From the NCBI RefSeq assembly GCF_023898865.1, contig NZ_JAGSOV010000033.1:1-64000 (forward strand): DNA of 64,000 bases, in the 5' to 3' direction. The DNA is from Pseudonocardia humida. GTDB lineage: Bacteria; Actinomycetota; Actinomycetes; Mycobacteriales; Pseudonocardiaceae. Both the position numbers and the translations under genes were made by a program. Shown here one piece after another: positions 43,666-53,300 of the stretch. The number at the start of each line of letters is the position of its first letter. Positions within the stretch are counted from its first letter, which is position 1. The notes beneath the pieces were generated by a model, which was not told where the DNA came from, did not search any database, and saw only the letters and a program-made list of their open reading frames with translations.

Positions 43666-45408
43666 ATGGTCAGCGCCGACCCCGCCACCGCGCGCACCAG
43701 CGCGGACAGCACCGAGAAAGCACTGCTCACCGCCCGCCTCACCGCGCCCGGCGGCCCGTTCGCGCTGGCCGAGGAGGAGGTCAGGGGCATCCCGATGCGG
43801 GTGTACGCCGAGGGCCCGCAGACCCTGCGCGACGTCGTGCTCTCCACCGCCGGGTACGGCCAGCGCACCTTCCTGGTCTACGAGGACCGGCGGTGGACCT
43901 TCGCCGAGCACCTGCGCCTGGTGCTCGGCCTGGCCCGGTGCCTGCGCGAGGAGTACGGCCTGGCCAAGGGCGAGCGGGTCGCGGTCAGCATGCGCAACTA
44001 CCCCGAGTGGTCGCCGGTCCTGTTCGCCGCCGCGGTCGCCGGGCTGGTCGTGGTGCCGCTGAACGCCTGGTGGACCGCGCCCGAGCTGCGCTACGCGCTC
44101 GACGACTCCGGGGCGAAGCTGCTGGTCGCCGACGCCGAGCGCATCGCGGTGCTGGCCGGGCAGCGCGCGGAGCTGGGCATCCCGATGATCGAGGTGCGCG
44201 GCGGCGACCCGGCGCCGGGCGTGCGGTCCTGGGACGACGTGCTGGCCGGGCTCGACCCGGACGCCACTGCGCCCGAGGTCGACATCCACCCGGACGACGA
44301 CGCCACGATCCTCTACACCTCCGGCACCACCGGCCGGCCCAAGGGCGCGGTGGGCAGCCACCGCAACCACTGCACCAACCTGATGAACACCCTGCTCGGC
44401 GGGTTCGTCTCGGCCACGATCGCCAACGGCGGCGTGCCGCCCACCCCCGACCCGGACGCCCCGCAGCCCGGCGCGCTGAACACGTTCCCGCTGTTCCACA
44501 TCGCCGGGCTGACCGGGCTGCTGTACACGCTGGCCGCCGGGGCGAAGCACGCCTCGCAGTACCGGTGGGACGCCGAGCAGGCCATCGAGCTGGTCGCCCG
44601 CGAGCAGCTGACCGGGGTGTCCGGGGTGCCGACCGTGGTGCGCCAGCTCGTCGAAGCGGCCACCGGCGACCCGTCGCGCATCGCCTCGCTGGCCGGGCTC
44701 AGCATGGGCGGCACGCCCGTGCCGCCCGACCTGATCGGCCACATCGACTCCGGGTTCGCCTCGCTGGTCGCCCCGGCCAACGGCTACGGCCTCACCGAGA
44801 CGACCTCGGCGGTGGTGTCCAACAGCGGCGCCGACTACGTCGCCCGTCCGGACAGCGTGGGCCGCTGCGTGCCCGGCGCCGACGTGCGGGTGGTCGACCC
44901 GGCCACCGGTGACGACGTCGCCGACGGCGCGGTGGGCGAGCTGTGGTTCCGCGGCCCCAACGTCGTGCGCGGCTACTGGAACGACCCGGAGGCCACCGCG
45001 GCCGCCTTCACCGACGGCTGGTTCCACACCGGCGACCTCGGCGCCGTGCGCGACGGCTGGGTGTACGTGGTCGACCGGCTCAAGGACGTGGTGATCCGCG
45101 GCGGGGAGAACATCTACTGCGCCGAGGTCGAGGCCGCGCTGTTCGAGCACCCGGCCGTCGGCGACGTGGCGATCGTCGGGGTGCCGCACGAGTCGCTGGG
45201 CGAGGAGGCGGTGGCGGTGGTGCAGCTGCGCCCCGGGGCCGTCGCCTCGACCGCCGACCTGCAGGCGCACGTGCGCGAGCGGCTGGCCGCGTTCAAGGTG
45301 CCGGCGTACGTGGTGTTCCGCGACGGGCCGCTGCCGCGCACGCCCAGCGGCAAGGTGCTCAAGCGCGACCTGCGCGGCGACGTGGCCGCCGAGCTGAGGA
45401 CCCGCTGA
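43666..45408 (+). CDS. Acyl-CoA synthetase (AMP-forming)
   Basis: A 580-residue ANL-family ligase with all core motifs: the phosphate loop TILYTSGTTGRPKGA (about 215), GYGLTETTSAV (A5), WFHTGDLGAVRDGWVYVVDRLKD (A7/A8 hinge), GGENIYCAEVE and the catalytic Lys region PRTPSGKVLKRDL. It activates a carboxylic acid to its CoA thioester; chain type is not determined. ATG 43666 has GAAGGG upstream; ATG 43651 is an in-frame alternative. It is transcribed from a TTGACA/TAGCGT promoter with a palindromic operator and is convergent with a TetR gene four bases away. Confidence 0.95.
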   Translation: MVSADPATARTSADSTEKALLTARLTAPGGPFALAEEEVRGIPMRVYAEGPQTLRDVVLSTAGYGQRTFLVYEDRRWTFAEHLRLVLGLARCLREEYGLAKGERVAVSMRNYPEWSPVLFAAAVAGLVVVPLNAWWTAPELRYALDDSGAKLLVADAERIAVLAGQRAELGIPMIEVRGGDPAPGVRSWDDVLAGLDPDATAPEVDIHPDDDATILYTSGTTGRPKGAVGSHRNHCTNLMNTLLGGFVSATIANGGVPPTPDPDAPQPGALNTFPLFHIAGLTGLLYTLAAGAKHASQYRWDAEQAIELVAREQLTGVSGVPTVVRQLVEAATGDPSRIASLAGLSMGGTPVPPDLIGHIDSGFASLVAPANGYGLTETTSAVVSNSGADYVARPDSVGRCVPGADVRVVDPATGDDVADGAVGELWFRGPNVVRGYWNDPEATAAAFTDGWFHTGDLGAVRDGWVYVVDRLKDVVIRGGENIYCAEVEAALFEHPAVGDVAIVGVPHESLGEEAVAVVQLRPGAVASTADLQAHVRERLAAFKVPAYVVFRDGPLPRTPSGKVLKRDLRGDVAAELRTR

Positions 45409-45412
45409 GCCC

Positions 45413-46102
45413 TCAGCCCGCCGGCCACGGCCGCCCGGCCAGCACCGCCAGGTGCAGCGCGGTCAGCGTGTCCTCCAGGTCGGGCAGCTCGCCGATGCGG
45501 TCGTGGTGCACGCGCGTGCTGACCAGCTCGGTGGTCGCGCCGACCAGCGCGACGTAGGCGTCGAACGGGACCCGCGGCCAGTCCGGGTGGCGGCGGCGGG
45601 CCCGCTCGTGCCACGCCTGGTTGAACCGGGCGAACTGGTGGGTGGCCGCGTCGTGGCGGGCGACGCCCTCGCCGCCCACGGCGGGCAGGTCGACGTAGAA
45701 CAGCCGGGCGAAGGCGGGCTCGTCGGCCAGGAAGCGCAGGAAGGCCCGGCAGGCCGCGCGCCAGTGCAGCTCCGGGTCGGCGTCCTCGGGCACGGCGCGG
45801 CTGCCCGCGGTGACCGCGTCGGACAGCTGCGCCCAGCCGTGCGCGCCGGCCGCGAGCACGCAGGCGTCCTTGTCGCTGAAGTGCGCGTAGAACGTCGCGC
45901 GCGACACCCGGGCCCGGCGGACGATGTCGGCGACGGTCACCCCGTGCACGCCCTTCTCGGCCACCGTGGCCACGGCCGCGCCGAGCAGCCGCTTGCGCTG
46001 GTCGGCGGCGACGTCGGAGGCGGGCAGGCTGGAGCGCCCGCGCGGCAGCGCCCGCCCGCCGCGCTCGTCGCGGGGCGAGGACAGGGAGCCCCCTTGCCGC
46101 AT
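45413..46102 (-). CDS. TetR-family transcriptional regulator
   Basis: A 229-residue regulator. About 35 Arg/Ser-rich residues precede the helix-turn-helix VTVADIVRRARVSRATFYAHF (about 60-80), followed by a ligand-binding domain with HWRAACRAFLRFLADEPAFARLFYVDLP. ATG 46102 has GAGGTG just upstream. It is divergent from an MFS gene, with the inverted repeat GTACG-AGCA-CGTAC between them, and convergent with the acyl-CoA synthetase. It could control either through the palindrome at 43613 or that at 46136; the sequence alone does not decide. Confidence 0.92.
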   Translation of the reverse strand: MRQGGSLSSPRDERGGRALPRGRSSLPASDVAADQRKRLLGAAVATVAEKGVHGVTVADIVRRARVSRATFYAHFSDKDACVLAAGAHGWAQLSDAVTAGSRAVPEDADPELHWRAACRAFLRFLADEPAFARLFYVDLPAVGGEGVARHDAATHQFARFNQAWHERARRRHPDWPRVPFDAYVALVGATTELVSTRVHHDRIGELPDLEDTLTALHLAVLAGRPWPAG

Positions 46103-46135
46103 GGCACCTCGCGATCTACCGTCGTGAAGCCTGAA

Positions 46136-46149
46136 GTACGAGCACGTAC
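46136..46149. promoter_or_regulatory. Inverted repeat GTACG-AGCA-CGTAC between TetR and MFS genes
   Basis: Perfect 5-base arms with a 4-base spacer, 34 bases upstream of the TetR ATG and 128 bases before the MFS ATG. The position suits autoregulation. It differs in sequence from the 43613 palindrome. Confidence 0.45.
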
Positions 46150-46276
46150 ATCTGGACCGGTCGGACCACCGCATCGTCGTCGAACCCGTCAATCCAGACA
46201 AGTGGTGCCGACCCGCCGTGGCCGCCCGCCCGGGTCCCCGCGGTGACGACCGAATGCGCGACCCGCGGGAGACACC

Positions 46277-48001
46277 ATGGCTGCTGTTCTTCCTGACGCC
46301 CCCAGCGAGAGCCGGGGCGGTGCGCTGACCAGGATGATCTGGGACCGGCGCCTCGACCACTACCCCGACACCCGGCCCCGGATGATCCAGCTGGCCCTGG
46401 TCGTGGTGGCCACGATCATCCTCTACTACCAGGCGTACGTGGGGGGCGCGGTCTCGCCGGCGATCATCGCGCACTTCGGCATGAGCTTCCCCTTCTACGT
46501 CTACATGACGGTCGTGGCCAACGCGCTGGGCGCCTTCGCCTCGCTGCTGGCCGGGCTGGCCGACCGCTGGGGCCGGGCCAACCTGGTCGCCTACGGGCTG
46601 GGCGTGACCGGCGTGCTGGTGACGTTCGTGGTGCCGCACATGCCGGACAAGTGGTGGTTCGCCGCGGCGTCCACGCTGGTGGGGTTCGTGGAGGGGGTCG
46701 TACTGGTGGCCACCCCGGCCCTGGTGCGCGACTTCTCCCCGCAGCTGGGCCGGGCCTCGGCGATGGGCTTCTGGACCCTGGGCCCGGTGATCGGCAGCCT
46801 GGTGGTGGCCGCGGTGTCCAGCAGCACGCTCGCGGTCCTGCCGGACTGGCGCGCCCAGTTCTACATCTGCGGCGTGGTCGGGCTGGTGGTGTTCGTGATC
46901 GCCCTGTTCGGGCTGCGCGAGCTGTCGCCGCGGCTGCGCGACCAGCTGATGGTCAGCCTCAAGGACCGCGAGCTGCTGGAGGTGCGGGCGGCCGGCGTCG
47001 ATCCGGAGGCGGCGATCCGGCGGCCGTTCCGCCAGATGATGAAGGCCGACGTCATCGGGTCGGCCTTCGCGGTCGCGATCTTCCTGGTCGTCTACTACAC
47101 GATCATCGGCTTCCTCACCATCTACCTGACCACGATCCACGGCTTCTCGCTGGCCGACGCCAACGGGGTCGGCAACTGGTTCTGGGCGTTCGACGCCGTC
47201 GCGCTGGTCCTCATCGGGATCGCGTCCGACCGGCTGCGGGTGCGCAAGCCGTTCATGGTCGTCGGTGCGGTCGGGGCGATCGTCATGACGATCGTCTTCC
47301 TGGAGGCCGGGCCGGGCACGACCTACACGCAGTTCGCGGTCATCCTCAGCCTGCTGGCGATCAGCCTGGGCGTCGCCTACGCGCCGTGGATGGCGAGCTT
47401 CACCGAGACGGTGGAGAGGCACAACCCCGCGCTGACCGCCACCGGACTGGCCGTGTGGGGCTGGATCGTCCGGATCGTCGTGGCGGTGTCGATCTTCCTG
47501 CTGCCCTTCGTGGTCACCTCGATGACCCCGCTCGTGCAGTACGGCGGCGGGGTCGGGGAGCTGTCCGCGAAGTACGCTGCCGAGCTGCGGACGATCGGTG
47601 CCGTCGAACCGGGCACCCTGGCCGAGATCACCGCCGACCCGGGCGACGGCGCCGCTGCGGCGGACGCCGTCGGGCAGATCTCCGCGGCGCTGGGGGTGAG
47701 CGCCGCCGAGGCGATCGCGCAGCTGCGGGCCGTCGGCGCGGTGCCGCCGGCGGACCTGTCCTTCCTGACCGAGCACGGGCCCGAGGTGCAGGCCGCCGCG
47801 GCCCGCAGCGCGGACGAGTGGAAGGCCTGGTGGTGGGTCTCGGTCGTCTGCGAGGCGCTCTTCATCCCGTTCGTGTTCCTGATGGCCGGGCGGTGGAGCC
47901 CGCGCCGGGCCCGCCAGGACGCCGAGGAGCACGAGCGCAGGGTGCGGGCCGAGCTGGAGGCGCTCCGCGCGGGGCGTCCCGAGCAGCCGCGACAGGGCTG
48001 A
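46277..48001 (+). CDS. MFS transporter with large extracytoplasmic insertion
   Basis: A 574-residue MFS protein (usual length about 430). Helices begin with MIQLALVVVATIILYYQAYV; motif A is AGLADRWGRANLVAYG after helix 2; the GFWTLGPVIGSLVVAAV segment is helix 5. Between the penultimate and last helices (about residues 425-520) lies a soluble, mainly helical Ala/Glu-rich domain (SAALGVSAAEAIAQLRAVGAV), then WWWVSVVCEALFIPFVFLMA and a basic cytosolic tail. Probable importer or exporter of the acid handled by the neighbouring aldolases and synthetase, by context. GGAG precedes ATG 46277. Confidence 0.85.
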   Translation: MAAVLPDAPSESRGGALTRMIWDRRLDHYPDTRPRMIQLALVVVATIILYYQAYVGGAVSPAIIAHFGMSFPFYVYMTVVANALGAFASLLAGLADRWGRANLVAYGLGVTGVLVTFVVPHMPDKWWFAAASTLVGFVEGVVLVATPALVRDFSPQLGRASAMGFWTLGPVIGSLVVAAVSSSTLAVLPDWRAQFYICGVVGLVVFVIALFGLRELSPRLRDQLMVSLKDRELLEVRAAGVDPEAAIRRPFRQMMKADVIGSAFAVAIFLVVYYTIIGFLTIYLTTIHGFSLADANGVGNWFWAFDAVALVLIGIASDRLRVRKPFMVVGAVGAIVMTIVFLEAGPGTTYTQFAVILSLLAISLGVAYAPWMASFTETVERHNPALTATGLAVWGWIVRIVVAVSIFLLPFVVTSMTPLVQYGGGVGELSAKYAAELRTIGAVEPGTLAEITADPGDGAAAADAVGQISAALGVSAAEAIAQLRAVGAVPPADLSFLTEHGPEVQAAAARSADEWKAWWWVSVVCEALFIPFVFLMAGRWSPRRARQDAEEHERRVRAELEALRAGRPEQPRQG

Positions 48002-48020
48002 GCACGCCCCGGCGTCCGGG

Positions 48021-48057
48021 CCCGCCCGGCCCCTCCGTCGCGGAGGGGTCGGGCGGG
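48021..48057. terminator. Long GC hairpin after the MFS gene
   Basis: CCCGCCC-GG-CCCCTCCG pairs with CGGAGGGG-TC-GGGCGGG across a TCG loop: a 15-pair stem with one internal mismatch pair. It follows the MFS stop by 19 bases, separating it from the SMC-type operon. Confidence 0.8.
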
Positions 48058-48062
48058 GTTCG

Positions 48063-48068
48063 TAGAGT
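48063..48068 (+). promoter_or_regulatory. -10 TAGAGT of the condensin-like operon, leaderless start
   Basis: TAGAGT fits the TAnnnT pattern and lies eight bases before the first GTG (48077). Transcription would begin at or next to that codon, and no ribosome binding site could fit, so a leaderless message is likely. No good -35 is seen; the preceding bases belong to the terminator. Confidence 0.5.
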
Positions 48069-48076
48069 GCTCGGCT

Positions 48077-49573
48077 GTGGTGGTGGACGGGACGGCGTCG
48101 GTCGTCGTCGACGACGGCGTCGCCCGCCGGTTGAAGGCGCTCGCGTGCACCGCCCCGCTGCACGAGCTCGACCAGCGCAAGCACCGCCTGGAGTGGGTCG
48201 ACGCCGGCCGCTACCAGATGGCCGAGATCGCCCTGCAGGCCATCGACCAGGTCACCCTGGCCATGGACTTCGACACCGGCGCCGACCAGGGCCGGGTGGT
48301 GCGCAGGCTGGCGCCGTTCATCGCCGCGCAGGCGCCCGGCGCGCCCGCCGCCGAGCACGAGCGCATCGGCCACTGGGTCGTCGAGAACCTGATCAACGTC
48401 GGCAGCGTCGACCGCGGCTTCCAGGCCGACTACGGCACCACCGGCCCCGACGGCGGCTACGTCCGGCGCCGGTTCGACTTCAAGCTGCTCGTCGAGCTGG
48501 CCGGCCCGGACGGCGAGATCTACCTGCGCGCCTCCGACGAGGCGATCAACGTGCTGGTCGGGGCGCTGGACACCGACGTCGAGTCGGCCCAGGTCGCGGC
48601 CGAGGTCAAGCTGGAGAACCTGATCAGCCGCGGCCGCCTCGGCGATGCCCGGCTTGCCGCCGAGCAGGCCCGCTACCGCACCGTGCAGTACGCCGAGGCG
48701 CTGCGCGGGCGGCTCGACTCCACCCGTCGCGACGTGCGCTCGGTCGACTGGCTCTCGGCCGTGCCCGAGCTGATCGACGAGGCGCTGCGCCACATCGAGT
48801 CCCGCTACCGGGCCGAGTCGGCGATCCTGGCCAACATCGCCGACGCCCGCGACACCGCCACCGAGCCCGGGCGCCGCAGGCAGGCCGCCGAGCTGGTCGA
48901 CGTCGTCGGCGACTGCATCCAGCGCCACACCCAGCTGCAGACCCGGCTGCAGGAGGCCGGGGCCACGTTCCGCGCCGAGCAGGACCGCCAGCAGTTCGCC
49001 GGGCGCCCGCAGCGGGCCGCGGTGGACGTGTTCGGGCAGCTGCTCACCCCGTGCCTGGAGCTGGACGCGGCCACCGCGGCCGGGCCCACCGGCACCTTCT
49101 TCAGCGCCGGCACCGGGCTGCGCGTGCCCAGCGTGCTCAGCCTGACCGGGCTGGTGGAGGTGCTGCTCGAACCGCCCGCCGACCGCGACCCGCTCGGCGA
49201 GGAGCTGTCCGAGCCCGAGCTGGTCGCGCTGGACACCGACCGCTACAGCGACGAGCAGTGGCGCCAGGTCTCCGCGCTGCTGGCCGAGCCCGGCCCGCCG
49301 CGGCGGCTGTCGGCGGCGCTGGAGCGGGCCCGCGCGCTCGACCCGCGGCTGGCCGAGCTGGTCGTGCTGCGATCCCTGCACGCGCTGGGCACGTCGGTGG
49401 CCACCGCGCGCAGCCAGGGCGACGAGCGCGTGTGCCTGGCCGTCGACGACGGCGCGGTGCTGCGCGACGCCGAGTTCGGCGGGGCCGACCTGCTGGTCGG
49501 GATGGTCGACGTGGCGCTCGACGAGCCAGCCGAGCCGGACGAGCCGACCGGGCGGGATGAGGACGCGGCATGA
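48077..49573 (+). CDS. Condensin-like operon gene 1 (MksF/JetA-like, kleisin-type)
   Basis: A 498-residue soluble helical protein. The N-terminal part (RRLKALACTAPLHELDQRKHR) looks like a winged-helix region, followed by RRFDFKLLVEL and a long helical stretch (EVKLENLISRGRLGDARLAAEQARYRT split by short turns), and an acidic end (DEPAEPDEPTGRDEDAA). Size, helical make-up and first place before a small protein and an SMC-type ATPase match MksF/JetA proteins, kleisins of bacterial condensins, though I cannot name a Pfam domain. The start is one of three successive GTG codons. The stop overlaps the ATG of gene 2 by four bases. Confidence 0.75.
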   Translation: MVVDGTASVVVDDGVARRLKALACTAPLHELDQRKHRLEWVDAGRYQMAEIALQAIDQVTLAMDFDTGADQGRVVRRLAPFIAAQAPGAPAAEHERIGHWVVENLINVGSVDRGFQADYGTTGPDGGYVRRRFDFKLLVELAGPDGEIYLRASDEAINVLVGALDTDVESAQVAAEVKLENLISRGRLGDARLAAEQARYRTVQYAEALRGRLDSTRRDVRSVDWLSAVPELIDEALRHIESRYRAESAILANIADARDTATEPGRRRQAAELVDVVGDCIQRHTQLQTRLQEAGATFRAEQDRQQFAGRPQRAAVDVFGQLLTPCLELDAATAAGPTGTFFSAGTGLRVPSVLSLTGLVEVLLEPPADRDPLGEELSEPELVALDTDRYSDEQWRQVSALLAEPGPPRRLSAALERARALDPRLAELVVLRSLHALGTSVATARSQGDERVCLAVDDGAVLRDAEFGGADLLVGMVDVALDEPAEPDEPTGRDEDAA

Positions 49574-50388
49574 GCGGCATCCGGTCCCAGGACGTGGAGT
49601 CGGCCTCGCGGTTGGTGGCGCTGGGGATGCGCCCGAAGCTGGTGCCCGCGCGCGACCCCGGCTACGCCGAGCTGGTGCGCCGCTACGGCGAGGACGACGC
49701 GTTCAAGGACGTCGTGCAGCGGGTGGCGTCCGGGCTGGGGCTGGTGGTGCTGGCCGTCGGCCCGCAGTCCGGGGCGGTCGTCGCGGCCACCGAGGAGTCG
49801 ATCTTCGAGATCCGGATGGACGAGTACGCCCGGCGGACCGCGCTGGCCAACCGGCAGGCCGACAAGGTGCTGCATGGACTCGCGCACTTGGCGGTGGCCG
49901 CGCTGGCCTTCCCCCGCCCCGACGACCTGGGCAACGACAGCTACGTCGGGCGGGTCTCCGTCGACCAGGTCGACGCCGCCGTCCGGGAGGCCTGTCGGGC
50001 GCTGCAGGAGCGGGTGGAGGGCACCGGGGAGAACAGCGACCCGCTCTCCGAGGCCCCCGAGCTGGAGGCGGCGTGGCGGGCGTGGTCGCGCCGCCCGCCT
50101 GCCGCGGCCACCAAGGACGGCCGGGCAGGCGACGCCACGACCCGCGGCATCGTCGGCAAGGCCCTGCGGTTCCTGGCCGACCAGGGCTTCCTGGTGCCCG
50201 TCGGGGCCGACGGGCAGGCGGGCACCGCCACGTTCCGCACGACGGCCCGCTACCAGGTGCAGGTGCGGGAGCTGGCGTCCCGCCGCGCGTTCGACGAGCT
50301 GCTGGAGCTGGGCGTGCTGCCGGTGACGTCCGCGCTGGGCACGCTGCGACCCACGGCCGACGGTGCCCTGGAGGCAGGCGGTGTATGA
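49570..50388 (+). CDS. Condensin-like operon gene 2 (MksE/JetB-like)
   Basis: A 272-residue protein. LALGM... is not a leader: it opens MSGIRSQDVESASRLVALG and has no signal or membrane helix. A middle helical part (RQADKVLHGLAHLAVAALAFP) and a C-terminal winged-helix-like part (TRGIVGKALRFLADQGFLVPVG, then TFRTTARYQVQVRELA) resemble KITE-type MksE/JetB subunits, which bind the kleisin and the SMC neck. The ATG overlaps the gene 1 stop, and its stop lies eight bases inside gene 3. The assignment rests mainly on order, size and fold-like features. Confidence 0.7.
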   Translation: MSGIRSQDVESASRLVALGMRPKLVPARDPGYAELVRRYGEDDAFKDVVQRVASGLGLVVLAVGPQSGAVVAATEESIFEIRMDEYARRTALANRQADKVLHGLAHLAVAALAFPRPDDLGNDSYVGRVSVDQVDAAVREACRALQERVEGTGENSDPLSEAPELEAAWRAWSRRPPAAATKDGRAGDATTRGIVGKALRFLADQGFLVPVGADGQAGTATFRTTARYQVQVRELASRRAFDELLELGVLPVTSALGTLRPTADGALEAGGV

Positions 50389-53300
50389 GCTGTCCCGGGT
50401 CCGGCTGTTCTCGGTCGGCCCGCCCGGGGCCCGCTACCAGGACGTCTGCCTCGACCTGCGCGGGCTCGGCGCCCCGGTCCGCGGCGCGCCCGCCCAGCTG
50501 GACTTCTTCGCCGCCGACGACGTCGAGCGGGTGCCGCGGCGGCCCTCGCCGGCGTCGGTGCTGTTCCTGGAGAACGGCGGCGGCAAGTCGGTGCTGCTCA
50601 AGCTGGTCTTCTCGGTCGTGCTGCCGGGTCGGCGCCAGGTGGTCGGCACGACCAGCACCACCGTGCTGGAGAAGTTCGTGCTCGGCGACGACGTCGCGCA
50701 CGTGGCCTGCGAGTGGATGCACACCGGCACCGGGGCGCTGCTGGTCACCGGCAAGGTCTCGGAGTGGCGCGGGCACACCGCCTCCAGCGACCCGGACAAG
50801 CTCACCGACGCCTGGTACTCGTTCACCCCCGGCGACGGCTTCGGCCTCGACGACCTGCCCTTCACCCGCGAGCGTCGCAGGCTCACCCTGGCCGCGTTCC
50901 GCGACCGGCTCGCCGAGGCCGACCAGGCCGACCCGACCCGCGCGCTGGTGTGGGAGACCGGGCACGCCGACTGGACCCGCCACCTCGTCGACGTGGGGCT
51001 CGACCCGGAGCTGTTCCGCTACCAGCGGGCGATGAACGCCGGTGAGGGCGAGGCCGCCGACGCGTTCACCTTCCCCACCGACGATGCGTTCGTCGACTTC
51101 CTGCTGCGCGCCGTGCTCGACCCGGCCGAGCCGGGCACGCTGGCCGAGCTGGTGGCCGGCTACGCCAAGCGGATCGCCGAGCGCAGCGACCTGGAGCTCG
51201 AGCGCGAGTTCGTGGCGGGGGTGCTGGACCTGCTGGGCCCGCTGGCCGCGGCCGAGCGGGCGGCGCGGCTGGCCAGGGCGGGCGAGGCGACCGCGCGCCG
51301 CGAGGCTCGCGGGCTGGCCGCGGCGGTCCTCGCCCGCCGCGACGTCGAGACCGCGCGCCTGGAGACCGTCGCGCGGGCGCTGGCCGGCGCCGAGGAGGCC
51401 GCCCGGCTCGCGGGCGGTGAGGTCCGCAGGCTGCGCGAGGTCGCCGCCGAGCTGCGCCGCATGGTCTCGGCCCTGCGCCTGCGCGACGCGACCGCGGCGC
51501 GCGACGCCCTGCAGGGGGAGAAGGACGGGGCCGAGGAGCTGCTGGAGGCGTGGCGGGCGGTCGAGCCCGTGCTGCGCGACCGCGTCGCCGCGGCCGAGGC
51601 CCGCCGCCTGCGCGCCGTCGTGGACGCCGAGCAGGACAAGGCGCGCCCCGCGCTGCGCGCCCGCCAGGACGCCGCGACGGCGCTGGCCGCCGGCCTGCGC
51701 GCCGGGGCGGCCGCCGCCGAGCGGGCCGCCCGCGACGCCGCCGAGGCGGTGCGGGCGGCGACCGCGCGGGCCGAGGCCGCCCGCGACGAGGAGCTGCGCC
51801 GCACCGGCGAGGCCGCCGGCCACCGGGCCGCCGTCGAGCAGGCCCGGGTCGGGCTCGACCGCATCCGCGAGCGGGTCGGCGAGGCCGTCGGCGCCGGACT
51901 GCTGCGCGCCGACGAGGACGCCGCCGACGCCGCCGACCGCGCGGAGTCCGCCGCCCGGGCCGCCGACGCCGAGCTGGCTGAGCTGCACGCGACGCTGGAG
52001 CGCCTGCGCCGTGACCGGCGCGCCGCCGACGCCCGCCTGGGCGCCGCCCGCGAGGCCGCCGCCGCGGCGAGCGGGGCCGCGGCCGCCGCCGAGGACGCGT
52101 GGGCCCGCGCCGACGAGCGCCGCCGCGCGCTGGTCGCCCAGGACCGGTTGGCCGAGCTGCTCGGCGTGGACACCGTCGAACCCGGCACCGACGCCGGCGG
52201 CGCGGTCGAGCTGGTCGCGGCGGCGCTGGCCGAGGGCGAGCGCGAACGCACCGCCCTGCTCTCCGAGCAGGACCGCGACACCCGCGCGCTGCGCGCGCTC
52301 GGGGAGGGCGGGCTGCTACCCCCGCCAGCGGACGTCGAGCAGGCGCTGGCCGTGCTGGAGGGCGCGGGCGTGCGGGCCTGGTCGGGCTGGCGCTACCTGG
52401 CGATGATGCCGGCCCAGACCCGCGAGGCGACGCTGCTGCGCTTCCCGCACCTGGTCGGCGGCCTGCTGCTGAACGACCCGGCCGACGCCGACCGGGCCCG
52501 GGAGGCGCTGGCCGCCGCGCGCGGGCTGCCCTGCGCGGCGGTCGCCGTCGGCTCGACCCGGGCGATCGAGGACTCCGGCCCCGGCGCGCCCGGCGTCGAG
52601 TTCGTCGTGCCGCCCAACCCGGCCATGGTCGACGAGGACGCCGCGGCCGCCGTGCGCGACCAGCTCAGCGCCGAGACCGCCGAGCGCGGGGAGCGGTTGG
52701 CCGGCCTGCAGGAGCGCCTGGGCGCCGACCGGGAGCTGGCCGCCCGGCTGCGTGAGTGGGTCGCCCGCTACCCGCCGGGCGCCCTCGACCATCTGGCGGA
52801 GGCCCGCTCGGACGCGGCCGGGGCCGTCGCCGCCGCGCGGTCCGCGGTGGACGCCGCGAGCGCCGAGATCACCGCCATCGACGACCGCGCCGAAGGGCTG
52901 GAGGCCGCCCGCGCCGGGCTCGACGCCGCCGCCACCGCGGCCCGCGAGCGGGCCGCCCGGCTGGCCGCGCTGCGCGGGGTCGGCGCCGAGCAGGCCGACC
53001 TGCGCGAGCGGGAGCGCGCCGCCGCGGTGGCGGCAGGCGAGGCTGACGATCGGGCCGCGCGGGCCCGGGCCGCCGCCGAGCTGGCCCGCGGCCGGGCGAG
53101 CGAGGCGCAGCGCACCGAGGACCGGCAGACCGCCGCTGCGCGCAGCCGGTACGACGAGATCGCCGAGCTACCCGTCGACGGCGCCGCTGGCGACCGGGAC
53201 ACCGCGCCCGACCAGCCGCTGGAGGTGCTGCGCACCGAGTTCCGCCGGGCCGCGGCCGCCTACGCCGCCGCCGAGATCGACGCCGACCTGCGCTCGGCGC

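Noticed and set aside
45413..49381. A 1322-codon minus-strand frame
   Set aside because: Only the final 229 codons (TetR) are supported; the remainder is antisense to the MFS and condensin-like genes.
46651..49560. A 969-codon plus-strand frame over the MFS and first condensin gene
   Set aside because: Out of frame with both, Arg/Gly/Ala-rich, no motif.
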